Of a stretch of 64,000 bases of DNA, positions 8,108 through 17,722 are shown one piece after another. The stretch is from Candidatus Villigracilis affinis. Its GTDB lineage: Bacteria > Chloroflexota > Anaerolineae > Anaerolineales > Villigracilaceae. The position numbers and the translations under genes are program-made. The stretch lies in contig JADKEA010000010.1 in NCBI GenBank assembly GCA_016718275.1, positions 115,907 to 179,906 of the forward strand, written 5' to 3'. Within the stretch, counting starts at the first letter, position 1, and each line of letters begins with the position of its first letter. Below the pieces are notes generated by a model. It made no database searches, was not told where the DNA came from, and was given only the letters and a program-made list of their open reading frames with translations.

Positions 8108-9688
8108 ATGGAAACTCCATTTGTTTTTGTCGTCGATGATGAGCCCGGCATTGCACTGCTCTGCAAGCGCCTGCTCTCGCGTTCGGGCTACATGGTGGAA
8201 ACAGAGACCGATCCGCGCAAGGCTATTAACTACCTGAAAGAAAATAAGATCGACCTGCTATTGGTCGATATCCGTATGCCCGAAGTGGATGGCTTCGAGG
8301 TCATTCAACATGCCCAGCGGCTTCAGCCCGATGCGGCTGTGCTCATCATGACTGGTCACGGCACGGTTGAAACCGCCATTCGTGCGCTGCGTCAGGGCGT
8401 TGATGGTCTTTTACTCAAGCCTTTCGGCAAAGGCAGTGACCTTGTCGATGCGGTCAAGCTGGCCCTCGTCGATTGTCAGCAAAAGCGTGATGCTGCGCGC
8501 ACACAGGCATTGCGCCCACTTTTTTCCGTCACCGAGTCCCTGCTTTCTGAAACGCGCCGTGAACCATTGCTCGATCTCATCATCAGCGCCATTTGCACTC
8601 ACCTACGATGTTCCCACGCCGCTTGCTTTCAACAGAATACTGAAACAAAAGAATTCTCTCTGTTGGCATCACGCGGCAGGGAAGTGCCGAAAAAATTCTA
8701 TGACTTGATTTCCAGCGTGGATGAATCTGCCACGCCTTTGATGATCAATGCCAGTGGACCGGGCCAGACCACCCTGAGATCGATTCTCACCGACCTGCGG
8801 CTTGGTGCGGCGATCCTGACGCCGATTCAGCGCCCAAATTTGCGCATGGTGGTGTATGCCGCGCGCAACCTGAACGAACCGCACTTTCGCGAATCTGATC
8901 TCGAACTGTTTCAGATCCTCGCCCGTCAAGCCGCCGCTGCGCTGGAAAATGCACGTCTGTACGCTGAGCAATTGGACTACGTCCGCAAGGTGGAGGATTC
9001 TCAAAAGGCATTGCTTCAAGCCGAGAAGATGGCTGCTGCAGGGCGCTTAAGCGCATCCATTGCACATGAGGTCAACAACCCATTACAGGCCGTGCAGAAT
9101 TGTCTGCACCTCGCGGGGCGTGAAGACCTGCCCGCCGAAAAGCGCCAGGAATATTTCAACCTCGCCCGCACCGAGCTTGAACGCCTGACGATCACCGTTC
9201 GGCGCATGCTCGATTTTTACCGCCCTGGTGCAACCTCTCTTGAAACGGTCGATCTGGTCGAGATGCTCCAATATATTCTGAACCTGATGTCAAAACAACT
9301 TTCAGAAGCCAACGTGAAAGTTGTTGTGGACTTTTTTGGAAAGATATCGCCCATACAGGCAGTGGGCAGTCAGATCCAGCAAGTGTTCATCAATTTGATA
9401 TTGAATGCCGTGGATGCCATGCCTGAAGGAGGCGTGTTAAAGATCATTGCGCGTCAACTCAAAGGAGGTGTTGAACTCCTGTTTCAGGATCAGGGCAAGG
9501 GAATTCCCGAAGAGAAACAGTCGAACATTTTCGAACCCTTTTTCAGCACAAAAGACGGTGGGACAGGTTTAGGATTAACTGTGAGTTACAATATAATCAC
9601 CGCGCATGGAGGCACACTGGAGTATCTCTCAGAGCGCGTGCCCGGTGCTTGTTTTCGAATATTCTTACCCATAGGAGGAGAACAATGA
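8108..9688 (+). CDS. REC-GAF-histidine kinase
   Basis: The domain order is receiver (1-125, D54 in LLVDIRMPEVDG), GAF (about 150-285), HisKA with H320 (ASIAHEVNNPLQAV), then a HATPase with NLILNAVDAMPEGG, DQGKGIP and GGTGLGLTVSYN. The receiver is at the N-terminus, so it regulates the kinase and is not a terminal phosphorelay module. The stop overlaps the start of the next gene by four bases (ATGA), which implies translational coupling. With the preceding kinase it forms a pair that could phosphorylate each other's receivers. No membrane segment is seen. Confidence 0.9.
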   Translation: METPFVFVVDDEPGIALLCKRLLSRSGYMVETETDPRKAINYLKENKIDLLLVDIRMPEVDGFEVIQHAQRLQPDAAVLIMTGHGTVETAIRALRQGVDGLLLKPFGKGSDLVDAVKLALVDCQQKRDAARTQALRPLFSVTESLLSETRREPLLDLIISAICTHLRCSHAACFQQNTETKEFSLLASRGREVPKKFYDLISSVDESATPLMINASGPGQTTLRSILTDLRLGAAILTPIQRPNLRMVVYAARNLNEPHFRESDLELFQILARQAAAALENARLYAEQLDYVRKVEDSQKALLQAEKMAAAGRLSASIAHEVNNPLQAVQNCLHLAGREDLPAEKRQEYFNLARTELERLTITVRRMLDFYRPGATSLETVDLVEMLQYILNLMSKQLSEANVKVVVDFFGKISPIQAVGSQIQQVFINLILNAVDAMPEGGVLKIIARQLKGGVELLFQDQGKGIPEEKQSNIFEPFFSTKDGGTGLGLTVSYNIITAHGGTLEYLSERVPGACFRIFLPIGGEQ

Positions 9689-10416
9689 AGTCCAATATCT
9701 TAGTGGTCGATGACGAGCCTGTTGCCCGTCAATCTCTTGCTGATATTCTGAAGCTCGAGGGCCACAACGTAACAGCCGCTCCGAATGGACAGGCCGCAGT
9801 GGAATATGTCCGAACCCATCCTATTGACCTGATGATCGTGGATTTGCGCATGCCCGGCATGGATGGCTTGGAAGTGGTGCAAGTGGTGAATCAGATCTCG
9901 CCCGAGACAGAAGTGATCCTGCTCACGGCGTATGGTTCGACTGAAACTGCCATCCAGGCTTTGCGATTGCGCATTCACGATTATCTTTTAAAACCTGCTT
10001 CTCCCGCTCAGGTGCTGGCGAGTGTGAAGAAAGGGCTGACACGCCGTACTGCGAAATCACGTACAAGCAGTGCTGTCGTGGCGGATGCCGATGAAGCGAT
10101 GTCAATATTCTCGCTCAAAGATGGCACCACAGTCGATCTTTCCCGCAGACAGATCAAACATAAGAATAAGGTGGAGCATCTTACGCCCGCTGAGGGTAGA
10201 TTGTTGCGGATTCTGATCGAGAACGAAGGCAAGGTTTTCTCACATCGAGAGTTGGTTTTACTGGTGCAAGGCTATGACACATCGCAGCGTGAAGCTCCGG
10301 AGATCTTGCGCCCCTTGGTGAGCCGCCTACGGCACAAACTGGATCAGTTCCCCTCGCTTTCCGAACGCGTGGTGAGCGTGCGCGGCACGGGATATTTATA
10401 CGAAGGCAACAAATAG
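9685..10416 (+). CDS. response regulator, receiver plus OmpR-type winged helix
   Basis: The start at 9685 is set by TAGGAGGAGAAC; a frame from 9649 is an extension into the upstream gene. Residues 1-120 are a receiver with D8-D9 region VVDDE and phosphoacceptor D53 (IVDLRMPGMDG). The helix-4 face LLTAYGSTETAIQALR is of the NtrC type. Residues 165-243 form a Trans_reg_C winged helix (LTPAEGRLLRILIENEGKVF, then RPLVSRLRHKLDQ and RGTGYLYE). This is the only DNA-binding regulator recognised in the window. It is expected to act as transcriptional output of the two kinases upstream. Confidence 0.9.
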   Translation: MKSNILVVDDEPVARQSLADILKLEGHNVTAAPNGQAAVEYVRTHPIDLMIVDLRMPGMDGLEVVQVVNQISPETEVILLTAYGSTETAIQALRLRIHDYLLKPASPAQVLASVKKGLTRRTAKSRTSSAVVADADEAMSIFSLKDGTTVDLSRRQIKHKNKVEHLTPAEGRLLRILIENEGKVFSHRELVLLVQGYDTSQREAPEILRPLVSRLRHKLDQFPSLSERVVSVRGTGYLYEGNK

Positions 10417-10424
10417 CGACCATG

Positions 10425-10456
10425 AAAAAGACCACCCAAACAGGTGGTCTTTTTTG
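10425..10456. terminator. bidirectional intrinsic terminator
   Basis: AAAAAGACCACC (10425-10436) pairs with GGTGGTCTTTTTT (10443-10455) around a six-base loop. The run of A on one side and T on the other lets it stop both the plus-strand two-component cluster and the long minus-strand operon that converges on it. Confidence 0.85.
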
Positions 10457-10471
10457 TTGCCTTGATATTAT

Positions 10472-11419
10472 TTACTCATAAGGCCCAAAGATATCCTTTG
10501 GCAGGTCTGGCGAGCGGATCCACGAAAGCCAGCCTGTTTTTTTGCTGTATGCCGGGGCGGGGGTATTTTCATACATGACCAGAGTCAGGCTCAGGCCAAG
10601 TCCGATCGCGCCAAGCCATTGGAGCAGAGTCAAGTTTTCGCCGAGCCAGATGTCGCTGAAGATGATTGCAATCAATAATTCGGCGAGTCCCAACAAGGCG
10701 GTTTGCATTCCACCGATCTTCTTGACCCCGAGAAAGAGAGCGATTCGGGAGAAAACGGTTGCAAAGGTCAAACCGATCACGGGCAGCCAGGGTACATTCT
10801 CCGTTGGCCATGCACGGTCGAATATCAAATAAGCGGGAACGACCACGGCGCTCATGGAAAGAAGTGTGTAAAGCGCAACGGTTGGGGCTGGCACTTCATA
10901 AAGCACACGCTGATTGATCGGCAGGTGCATGGCATACAGGATGGCCGCACCGATCATCATTGCCACGCCGACAAGATCAATCTCCTGTTTTGGCGTGCTG
11001 GTGAGCAGCATGACGGCAATTGTGGCAAGGCTGATGCGAAATAGTGTAAGGCGGCTCGGGGGTTGGTGATCAAGAATTAACCAGAGCGCGACGAAGAATG
11101 GATAAAGCGAATATAGTAATTGACCCACATTGGCATGCAGTCTTTGCAGGGCGAGATAGTAGAGCAGAGAACCGAGGCCGTTGATAATACCCGCAAGCAT
11201 GCAGCCGAACAGGCCAACGGGAAAAATATATAAATAATGGGGAGTAAACAAACTGATAGCCAGCAGAAGAATGCCGGCTGCAAAACCAGTACGAAGTGCC
11301 ACGACTGCAAAAGGCGTGAAGCCTAATGTGATCGCCAGTTTTCCAAGGACAGGCGCCAAACCGAGAAATGCTGCTGAACTTAAAGCGGCCAGAACTCCAG
11401 CCGTTTGTTTTTTCTGCAA
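10472..11419 (-). CDS. EamA/DMT-family membrane transporter
   Basis: The 315-residue protein consists almost entirely of hydrophobic helices, about ten, in two EamA repeats. The first repeat has the ALSSAAFLGLAPVLGKLAIT start and YYLALQRLHANVGQLLYSLY; the second has ALLGLAELLIAIIFSDIWLGE, the typical E.....G.ll motif. EamA proteins export small metabolites; RhtA-like members export threonine and homoserine. It is the last gene of the long minus-strand operon, 28 bases after a threonine synthase-receiver fusion, so an amino-acid substrate is a reasonable but unproven inference. Transcription ends at the terminator 16 bases downstream. Confidence 0.88.
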   Translation of the reverse strand: MQKKQTAGVLAALSSAAFLGLAPVLGKLAITLGFTPFAVVALRTGFAAGILLLAISLFTPHYLYIFPVGLFGCMLAGIINGLGSLLYYLALQRLHANVGQLLYSLYPFFVALWLILDHQPPSRLTLFRISLATIAVMLLTSTPKQEIDLVGVAMMIGAAILYAMHLPINQRVLYEVPAPTVALYTLLSMSAVVVPAYLIFDRAWPTENVPWLPVIGLTFATVFSRIALFLGVKKIGGMQTALLGLAELLIAIIFSDIWLGENLTLLQWLGAIGLGLSLTLVMYENTPAPAYSKKTGWLSWIRSPDLPKDIFGPYE

Positions 11420-11447
11420 AGGTACCAGCCTATGTCATTTGAGGGAA

Positions 11448-13100
11448 TTACTTTATCAGTGTTTTTACTTCTTCGAGGAATTCATCGTTGAGGAAGTCGC
11501 CTTTTTGCATGAGGGATTGAATTTGCCCGCTGAGTCTATTCTTCTCATCCGGGGTTAGCTCTTTTGCGGTTGCAACGATTACTGGAATTGTGGCGGTTTC
11601 CTGCTTGGCGCGTAGTGCTTCGATCACGGTGAAGCCATCCATTTCAGGCATCATCAGATCCAGGATGATCAGGTCCGGCAATTCGCGCTGGATTAACTCG
11701 AGTCCTTCGCGGCCGTTGCTTGCTTCCAAAATCGTGAAATTACCCTGCGATTGCAGGATGCGGCGAATGAGTCGGCGTGCTTCAGCGGTGTCTTCGACAA
11801 TTGCGATCTTGGGGAAGCGCTCAGGGGCAACCTGTGTAAGGGCGGAAAGCAGGCCTTCCTGCGGAGTTTCCTTGCTTGTGGGGAGCTTCACGTCCCGTGA
11901 CCAATTCTCACCGAGGATGATCGGTTCGGCGGGCATGGTATGCCCGGTGCAGTTCACAACGACGGTATCGCTTGGTTTGATTACGCCAGCACGGATCAGT
12001 TTGAAAAGACCGGCGAATGCCACCGCGGCGGCGGGTTCGGCGGAGATGCCTTCCATTTTGGCGAGCACATGCATGGCGCGATAAGCATCCTCATCGCTGA
12101 CGCTTTCAAATGCTCCATTCGTGCTGTTGACATATGCACGCAGGAACTCGTAGGCACGACCGGGATCGCCGGTTGCCAGGGTTTCGATGCGGGTCTTCGG
12201 AGACGTAACCGGCTCGGCTTTTTCCAGTCCTTTTTTCCAGCTATCTACCATTGGGGCGCAGCCTTCAGCTTGAATGGGTGCGAATGCGGGGATGCGGTTA
12301 ACCCATCCCATGTCCTTCATTTCACGGAAACCCTTATACACTCCAAGGGGCCCCATGCCGCCGCTGATGGCTTGCACGTACCAATCCGGTGTGCGCCACG
12401 GAGCCGCTCCGTCTGTTCCTTGAATTGCCGTCAACTGTTCGGCGATTTCAAAGGCAATGGTTTTCATGGCTTCAATGGAGGTGATGGTGCGTGCGCCCAT
12501 ATCCTGATACAAATGGCGTTGACGTGCAAACTCGGAGGCAACCTGTTTGCACTGGTCGTATGAACCGGTGATCTTGATCACCTGGCTTCCATATAACGCA
12601 ATCTCGCGCATTTTTGTGGCGGGCACAAGGCTTGTGACGAATGCCCATAATTTCATTCCAGCGCGGGATGCATATGCTGAATAAGAGATTGCGACATTGC
12701 CTGTGGATGCCGCCACCATTTCGGTAATTCCCGCCTCTTTCAACGCGGCGATCGTAACCGACGCCTGACGGTCCTTGAATGAAGATGTCGGACCCTGACG
12801 CTCGTCTTTGATGTAGATGTTGGGGCACCCCAGCATCATGCCCAAATTAACCGCACGGATGAGCGGGGTGCCGCCTTCTCCGAGCGATAAGCTGACATTG
12901 GGATTGCGTACAGGCAGTAACTCTCGATAACGCCAAAGATCAAAAGGACGCCCTGCCAACTTGACTGGCAGGGATTTTCCTATGAGTTCATAATCGTATT
13001 CAGCTTCACGCCACTGACTGTTGCATTTTGGACAGGTGGTAGACGTGGGATAATACGGCGCGTTATGCCCGCAATCAAGACACTTTATGATAAATGACAC
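11448..13100 (-). CDS. threonine synthase-like PLP enzyme fused to a receiver domain
   Basis: Residues 1-30 hold a zinc-ribbon-like set of cysteines (C7, C10, C23, C26). Residues 60-405 are a fold-type II PLP enzyme of the threonine synthase family: GEGGTPL, the lysine K109 in TSSFKDRQASV, STGNVAISYSAYASRAG, and a glycine-rich AISGGMGPLGVYKG. The usual reaction turns O-phosphohomoserine into threonine. Residues 429-550 are a complete receiver with acidic VEDT, phosphoacceptor D481 (IILDLMMPEMDGF) and a K-G (not K-P) turn, LMQKGDF. That ending closely resembles the terminal receiver of the hybrid kinase encoded just upstream (LLTKGSF). A receiver on threonine synthase is very unusual and suggests that the enzyme is controlled by phosphorylation. 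Confidence 0.88.
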   Translation of the reverse strand: MSFIIKCLDCGHNAPYYPTSTTCPKCNSQWREAEYDYELIGKSLPVKLAGRPFDLWRYRELLPVRNPNVSLSLGEGGTPLIRAVNLGMMLGCPNIYIKDERQGPTSSFKDRQASVTIAALKEAGITEMVAASTGNVAISYSAYASRAGMKLWAFVTSLVPATKMREIALYGSQVIKITGSYDQCKQVASEFARQRHLYQDMGARTITSIEAMKTIAFEIAEQLTAIQGTDGAAPWRTPDWYVQAISGGMGPLGVYKGFREMKDMGWVNRIPAFAPIQAEGCAPMVDSWKKGLEKAEPVTSPKTRIETLATGDPGRAYEFLRAYVNSTNGAFESVSDEDAYRAMHVLAKMEGISAEPAAAVAFAGLFKLIRAGVIKPSDTVVVNCTGHTMPAEPIILGENWSRDVKLPTSKETPQEGLLSALTQVAPERFPKIAIVEDTAEARRLIRRILQSQGNFTILEASNGREGLELIQRELPDLIILDLMMPEMDGFTVIEALRAKQETATIPVIVATAKELTPDEKNRLSGQIQSLMQKGDFLNDEFLEEVKTLIK

Positions 13101-13114
13101 GGTGATGAAAACTC

Positions 13115-16100
13115 CTATACGTTTTTCGTCTGGGCCTTCTCCAATGAACGCTGAATGGAGGTTAGCAGCTCCGTTTCACTAAAGGATCCTTTTGTGAGCA
13201 GGCGTTGACCAGATTCGTTTAATTGATTCTTTTGTTCTGCTGAAAGGTCCATACCACTCACGACAATTACAGGAATATCGCGAAGTTTCGGGTTTGCCTG
13301 CATGTTTTCAAGTATCCTGAAACCGTCCATCTCTTCCATGAACAGATCAAGGATGATCGCATGCGGCGGGTTCCCGGATGAGATGATATCCCATCCCATG
13401 CGCCCGCCTTCGGCAAGGGTGGCTTTATATCGGCCGTCATTGGTCAGGATTTTTCCGATCAGGCGTAGATCATCGGGATCATCGTCGATGACAAGTACTT
13501 CGCGGATTGAGCCGTCTGAGTTCAGTCGGTCAAGCGCATTAACCAGATCATCCTCAAGGATCGGCTTTACAAGATAATCTGTTGCGCCGAGATTGAAACC
13601 TTTCTCCAGTTCCTCAATGATACTACAGACAATGACCGGAATGTGGCGCGTGTCCGGGTCGCCTTTCAATTTGTCCAGAACCTGCCAGCCGTCAATGCCC
13701 GGCATCATGATATCCAGTGTGATGGCGAATGGCTTGATCTGTTTTGCGCGTTCCACTGCCAACGATGGGTCGGAAAGCGGAATCACCTGATAGCCTTGAG
13801 GCTGCAAATATCTTTCATATAGGCCGATCACCTGTGGATCATCGTCAATTGTGAGGATGGTCTTTTGACCGCCTGCGGTATCGTCGTCTTTTTCCTTGCG
13901 ATAGAGAGGCAGGGTGAAATGGAATGTGCTTCCTCTGCCGACTTCACTATCGATCCAGATGCGGCCGCCGTGCATGTTGATGATGTGCTGACAGATGGAA
14001 AGACCAAGACCCGTTCCGCCTGTCTTACGTGTCGGCGAATCGTCGACTTGGGAGAAGGGTTGAAATAGCTTTGTCTGGTCTTGTTTTGAAATACCAGGGC
14101 CGGTGTCGGTTACGCTGACTCTCAACTCGTGGCGTGTGCTGCCCTGGCCGGGCTGGAGGCCAACTTCTACAAGAATATCGCCTTCGTCGGTGAATTTGGC
14201 GGCATTGGATAGCAGGTTGATCATAACCTGTCGGATGCGGATTGCATCGGCGCGTACCGTGGGAAGGTTGGGCTCGATCACGCGTTTCATTTGAATCGGT
14301 TTGTCCTTGATCAAGCCGCTCATGGTGGAGAGAACACTGGCAGTGATATCGACAATGTTAACTTCGTCAAAGGCCAGTTCCATCTTGCCTGCTTCGATCT
14401 TAGACAGGTCAAGGATGTCGTTAATGAGGCCAAGCAGATGCTGGCCTGAGTTATAGATGGCTGTCAGATCCTGTTGTTGCAGTTCCGTCACAGGGCCGTC
14501 AATGCCTTTGATGATCACGCGCGAGAAACCGATGATCGAATTGAGAGGCGTGCGCAATTCATGGCTCATATTCGCAAGGAATTGACTCTTGAGGCGATCG
14601 ATCTCGCGCATTTCCATAACGGCTTGCTGCGAGAGTTCGAAGGAGCGGGCGTTGTCGATGGCTACGGCCACCTGATCAGCGACTGTTTGGAGTACGGAAA
14701 TTTCGTCGTCGGAAAATGCGCCCGCAGACTTGGATTGAACGTCGATCGCACCGATCACGCGATTACCGATACGCAACGGGATGGCGGCTTCTGCCAAAGT
14801 ATCGGGCAAAAGCGGATTGTATTTGTGAGACGAGTCGACTCTGACGTCGTTCACGACAACAGCCTTTCCGTCCAGTGTCACTTTGCCTACGATGGATTTT
14901 TCATTCACAGGCAGGGAGTGCTTGTTCCTTTTCATCTCTGCACCAGCTGCGCCTGTCGATTCACGCAGCAATGCATTGAACCCTGTCTCTTCCACGATGA
15001 AAATACTCGCGTGATAGAAGCTAAATCGTTCATTGATCAGGTTCACGGTTCGGGCGAAGATCGTGTTCAAGTCCAATGTGGATGTGACGATCTTTCCGAT
15101 CTCAGATGAAGCTGCAAGGTATTCATTGCGGCGGCGGATGGATTCTTCAGCAACTTTTCGCTCTGTGACATCGGAATGCGAACCTGCCATACGGATCGCA
15201 ACGCCATTCGCGTCGCGCAGGGCTTTTCCGCGGTCTCGGATCCAACGCCACGAACCATCTTTATGTTTGAGCCTGATCTCGACGTCGTACGATTCGGCCT
15301 TCCCCGACAGATAGTCATTCAGCGCTGTGATCGCGCGCTCATGGTCATCTGGGTGGATGAGATTTTCCCAATCTTCGAATCCTTTGGTGAGTTCGTGCAC
15401 TTCATACCCGAGCATGGATTTCCAGCGCGGCGAATAATAAATTTCGTTGTTGGCGATATTCCAATCCCACAGGCCGTCGTTGGCGCCTTCTGCCGCCAGG
15501 GCGTATTGTTCCTGACTCTTGCGCAGTTCCTCTTCTGATTTCTTGCGCTCGGTAATGTCACGAGCCACCCAGAAAACGTTGTTTTCATCAAGTTTTGAGA
15601 GGCTGGCAAGGAACCAATATGTTTCGTTTTCAACCTGAAGATCATATTCGATCTGACTGGTTTCACCGCTGTCAAGCGTTTTTGTGATGGCTTCCAGAAA
15701 ACGATCGGCTGTTTCTTTTGGCATAACTTCATGCATCAGATGACCGAGTAATTCCTCGGGCGGTTTGATCAGCCGCGATGGATTTGTAGGAGCGATACGG
15801 ACATATCGACCATCACGGTCGTATACCAAAACCACATCTTCCATGGATGAGAACAAGGCGCGAAGATCTGCTTCAGATTTGGCGAGGGCTTCCTCGGATT
15901 TCTTGCGCTCACTGATGTCTTGATGCACGGCCAGGAAGCCGAGCACCTTTCCATTATCATCAAGAATCGGGCTATTCGTCCCTGCGATCGAGATGATACG
16001 GCCGTCCTTGGTCTTGTTGATGATTTCGCCAGAGATCGTGCCACCGTTCAACAGGGTTCCCCAGAAATTTATGTATTGATCATCCGGGATCATCCCGGAT

Positions 16101-17722
16101 TTCAGAATGCGCGGCGTTTTACCAATCGCTTCTTCGTTTTTATATCCGTACACCTTTTCAAAACCTGGATTTGTGTATTGAATGACGCCGTTTGGGTCGG
16201 TAATAAACACTGCATTGTCTGTTCTGTCGATACCAAGTTTGAATTTTTGAGTTTCAAGGAACAGGCGCGTATTTTCAATGGCGACCGCAGCTTGTTGGGC
16301 GATGGTTATCAAGATGTCGCGTTGATGTACGGTGTAGATGTTTTCTTCGTTAGGGTCCTGCACTACGATTGCGCCGAGCACACGGCTACCAATGGATAGT
16401 GGCACACCCATCCAGCTTTTGGCCGAAGTGGGATTTCCGATGATGGTAACGTTAATGCCCAGTTCCCGTGAGCGTTCATTCACCTGATTAGGCAGAAACA
16501 GGGTTTGGTTCGTGCGCATGACGTAATCTGTCAGGCCGTTGCCGTTGGCTTTACGTGATGGCACTTCCACTCTTTCACCATCATCAATTACGAGCGGGAA
16601 GCTGACTTCCAGTTGTTTTTCGTCGAGCAAGCACAGGAAGAAGGAGCTTGTTCGCATTAATTGGCTTGTGTACTTGAAAACGGAATCGGAGATATTGGTG
16701 ATACCGGAAAGTGTGGAAAGCTCACCGCTAAGGCCGTTGAGTACGGCGAGTTCTTCATTCCTTTGTTTTGCGTCGTTGAATAACTGGGCGTTTTGAATAC
16801 CGATGGATATCTGATTGGCTATGTTTTCCAACAGGGCCACATCGTCCTGTTTGTAGGCGAAGTAATCATAGTTTTGGATCGAGAGGCAGCCCATTGTTTT
16901 TGCGCCGGACCGAAGCGGCAAAAATAGCATGGTTCCATAATTCTTGTTTTTGTTGCCGAATGATTCTCCGTTAACCGATCTTTGTGCAATGTCTTCCGGT
17001 TTGACGGTCTCGAATATTAGTTTGCCAGATGTGATGACTTTTCCAGTGAAGTTATCTGGATTTAATAGCTCGCTGGATTCTTCAAAGGATTTTCCCTCGT
17101 CGATGACGATGGGATATGAAATCAGATTCGATGCTTCATCGTAAAGTGCGACGAAGAACGCATCCAGTGGGATGAGTTTGACGATTTGTTCGTAAGCTGT
17201 AGTGAGAACGTTCTTGAGCTCGATCTGCTCGGAAATTGCCTGAACGATCTCATTCAAGGTGGCCAGTTCGCTGGCTCTTTTCTGTGTTTCCTGGAAGAGT
17301 TGCGCGTTTTCAAGCGCCAGTGATAGTTGATCGGTTACCTGCTTGACCAGTAATTCTTCATCAGGCGACCATTGGCGTTGGTTTGTTTCATCCGTGATAC
17401 GCAGTGTGGCCCAGTCTTGATAGCCGGTTTGGATGTTGATCGCGTATGTGGATGCGATGTTTTCCTGCTCTTGCGTAATGACGGGTTCCGGGGGAATTAA
17501 CGCAGACGTGTGAATACGAGCCTGCCTCGGGGAGGGGATCGTATCAATTTTTTTCGAAGCAGGTTTCGGGTCCGGTTTTGATGCGGAGGCGGGAGTTGTC
17601 GTCGGAGGTGTTGATTCCTGTCCATCCTTCGAAACCTGTTGCGACCTGGAGGCACTCTCTTCCAGGTTGATGTCTTTGAAGAGCTTATTAAGCCGCTTGT
17701 CTATTTTCGGTTTCTTTGGCAT
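13115..17722 (-). CDS. soluble multi-GAF/PAS hybrid histidine kinase with two receivers
   Basis: This 1535-residue protein has no membrane segment. Its N-terminus (about 80-130) resembles the half-GAF of the neighbouring sensor array (WSPDEELLVKQVTDQLSLAL). GAF domains at about 140-300 and 315-480 follow, then three PAS domains (485-850), another GAF of the array type (870-1025), HisKA with H1054 (FLANMSHELRTPLNSIIGFS), HATPase (GGTGLGLSICQHIINMHGG), and two receivers (LDIMMPGIDGW and LDLFMEEMDGF). ATG at 17722 has AGGAG ten bases upstream; a TTG at 17728 is possible. The gene overlaps parA by 35 bases. It is the only kinase in the 40-kb operon and the obvious signal collector. Confidence 0.92.
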   Translation of the reverse strand: MPKKPKIDKRLNKLFKDINLEESASRSQQVSKDGQESTPPTTTPASASKPDPKPASKKIDTIPSPRQARIHTSALIPPEPVITQEQENIASTYAINIQTGYQDWATLRITDETNQRQWSPDEELLVKQVTDQLSLALENAQLFQETQKRASELATLNEIVQAISEQIELKNVLTTAYEQIVKLIPLDAFFVALYDEASNLISYPIVIDEGKSFEESSELLNPDNFTGKVITSGKLIFETVKPEDIAQRSVNGESFGNKNKNYGTMLFLPLRSGAKTMGCLSIQNYDYFAYKQDDVALLENIANQISIGIQNAQLFNDAKQRNEELAVLNGLSGELSTLSGITNISDSVFKYTSQLMRTSSFFLCLLDEKQLEVSFPLVIDDGERVEVPSRKANGNGLTDYVMRTNQTLFLPNQVNERSRELGINVTIIGNPTSAKSWMGVPLSIGSRVLGAIVVQDPNEENIYTVHQRDILITIAQQAAVAIENTRLFLETQKFKLGIDRTDNAVFITDPNGVIQYTNPGFEKVYGYKNEEAIGKTPRILKSGMIPDDQYINFWGTLLNGGTISGEIINKTKDGRIISIAGTNSPILDDNGKVLGFLAVHQDISERKKSEEALAKSEADLRALFSSMEDVVLVYDRDGRYVRIAPTNPSRLIKPPEELLGHLMHEVMPKETADRFLEAITKTLDSGETSQIEYDLQVENETYWFLASLSKLDENNVFWVARDITERKKSEEELRKSQEQYALAAEGANDGLWDWNIANNEIYYSPRWKSMLGYEVHELTKGFEDWENLIHPDDHERAITALNDYLSGKAESYDVEIRLKHKDGSWRWIRDRGKALRDANGVAIRMAGSHSDVTERKVAEESIRRRNEYLAASSEIGKIVTSTLDLNTIFARTVNLINERFSFYHASIFIVEETGFNALLRESTGAAGAEMKRNKHSLPVNEKSIVGKVTLDGKAVVVNDVRVDSSHKYNPLLPDTLAEAAIPLRIGNRVIGAIDVQSKSAGAFSDDEISVLQTVADQVAVAIDNARSFELSQQAVMEMREIDRLKSQFLANMSHELRTPLNSIIGFSRVIIKGIDGPVTELQQQDLTAIYNSGQHLLGLINDILDLSKIEAGKMELAFDEVNIVDITASVLSTMSGLIKDKPIQMKRVIEPNLPTVRADAIRIRQVMINLLSNAAKFTDEGDILVEVGLQPGQGSTRHELRVSVTDTGPGISKQDQTKLFQPFSQVDDSPTRKTGGTGLGLSICQHIINMHGGRIWIDSEVGRGSTFHFTLPLYRKEKDDDTAGGQKTILTIDDDPQVIGLYERYLQPQGYQVIPLSDPSLAVERAKQIKPFAITLDIMMPGIDGWQVLDKLKGDPDTRHIPVIVCSIIEELEKGFNLGATDYLVKPILEDDLVNALDRLNSDGSIREVLVIDDDPDDLRLIGKILTNDGRYKATLAEGGRMGWDIISSGNPPHAIILDLFMEEMDGFRILENMQANPKLRDIPVIVVSGMDLSAEQKNQLNESGQRLLTKGSFSETELLTSIQRSLEKAQTKNV

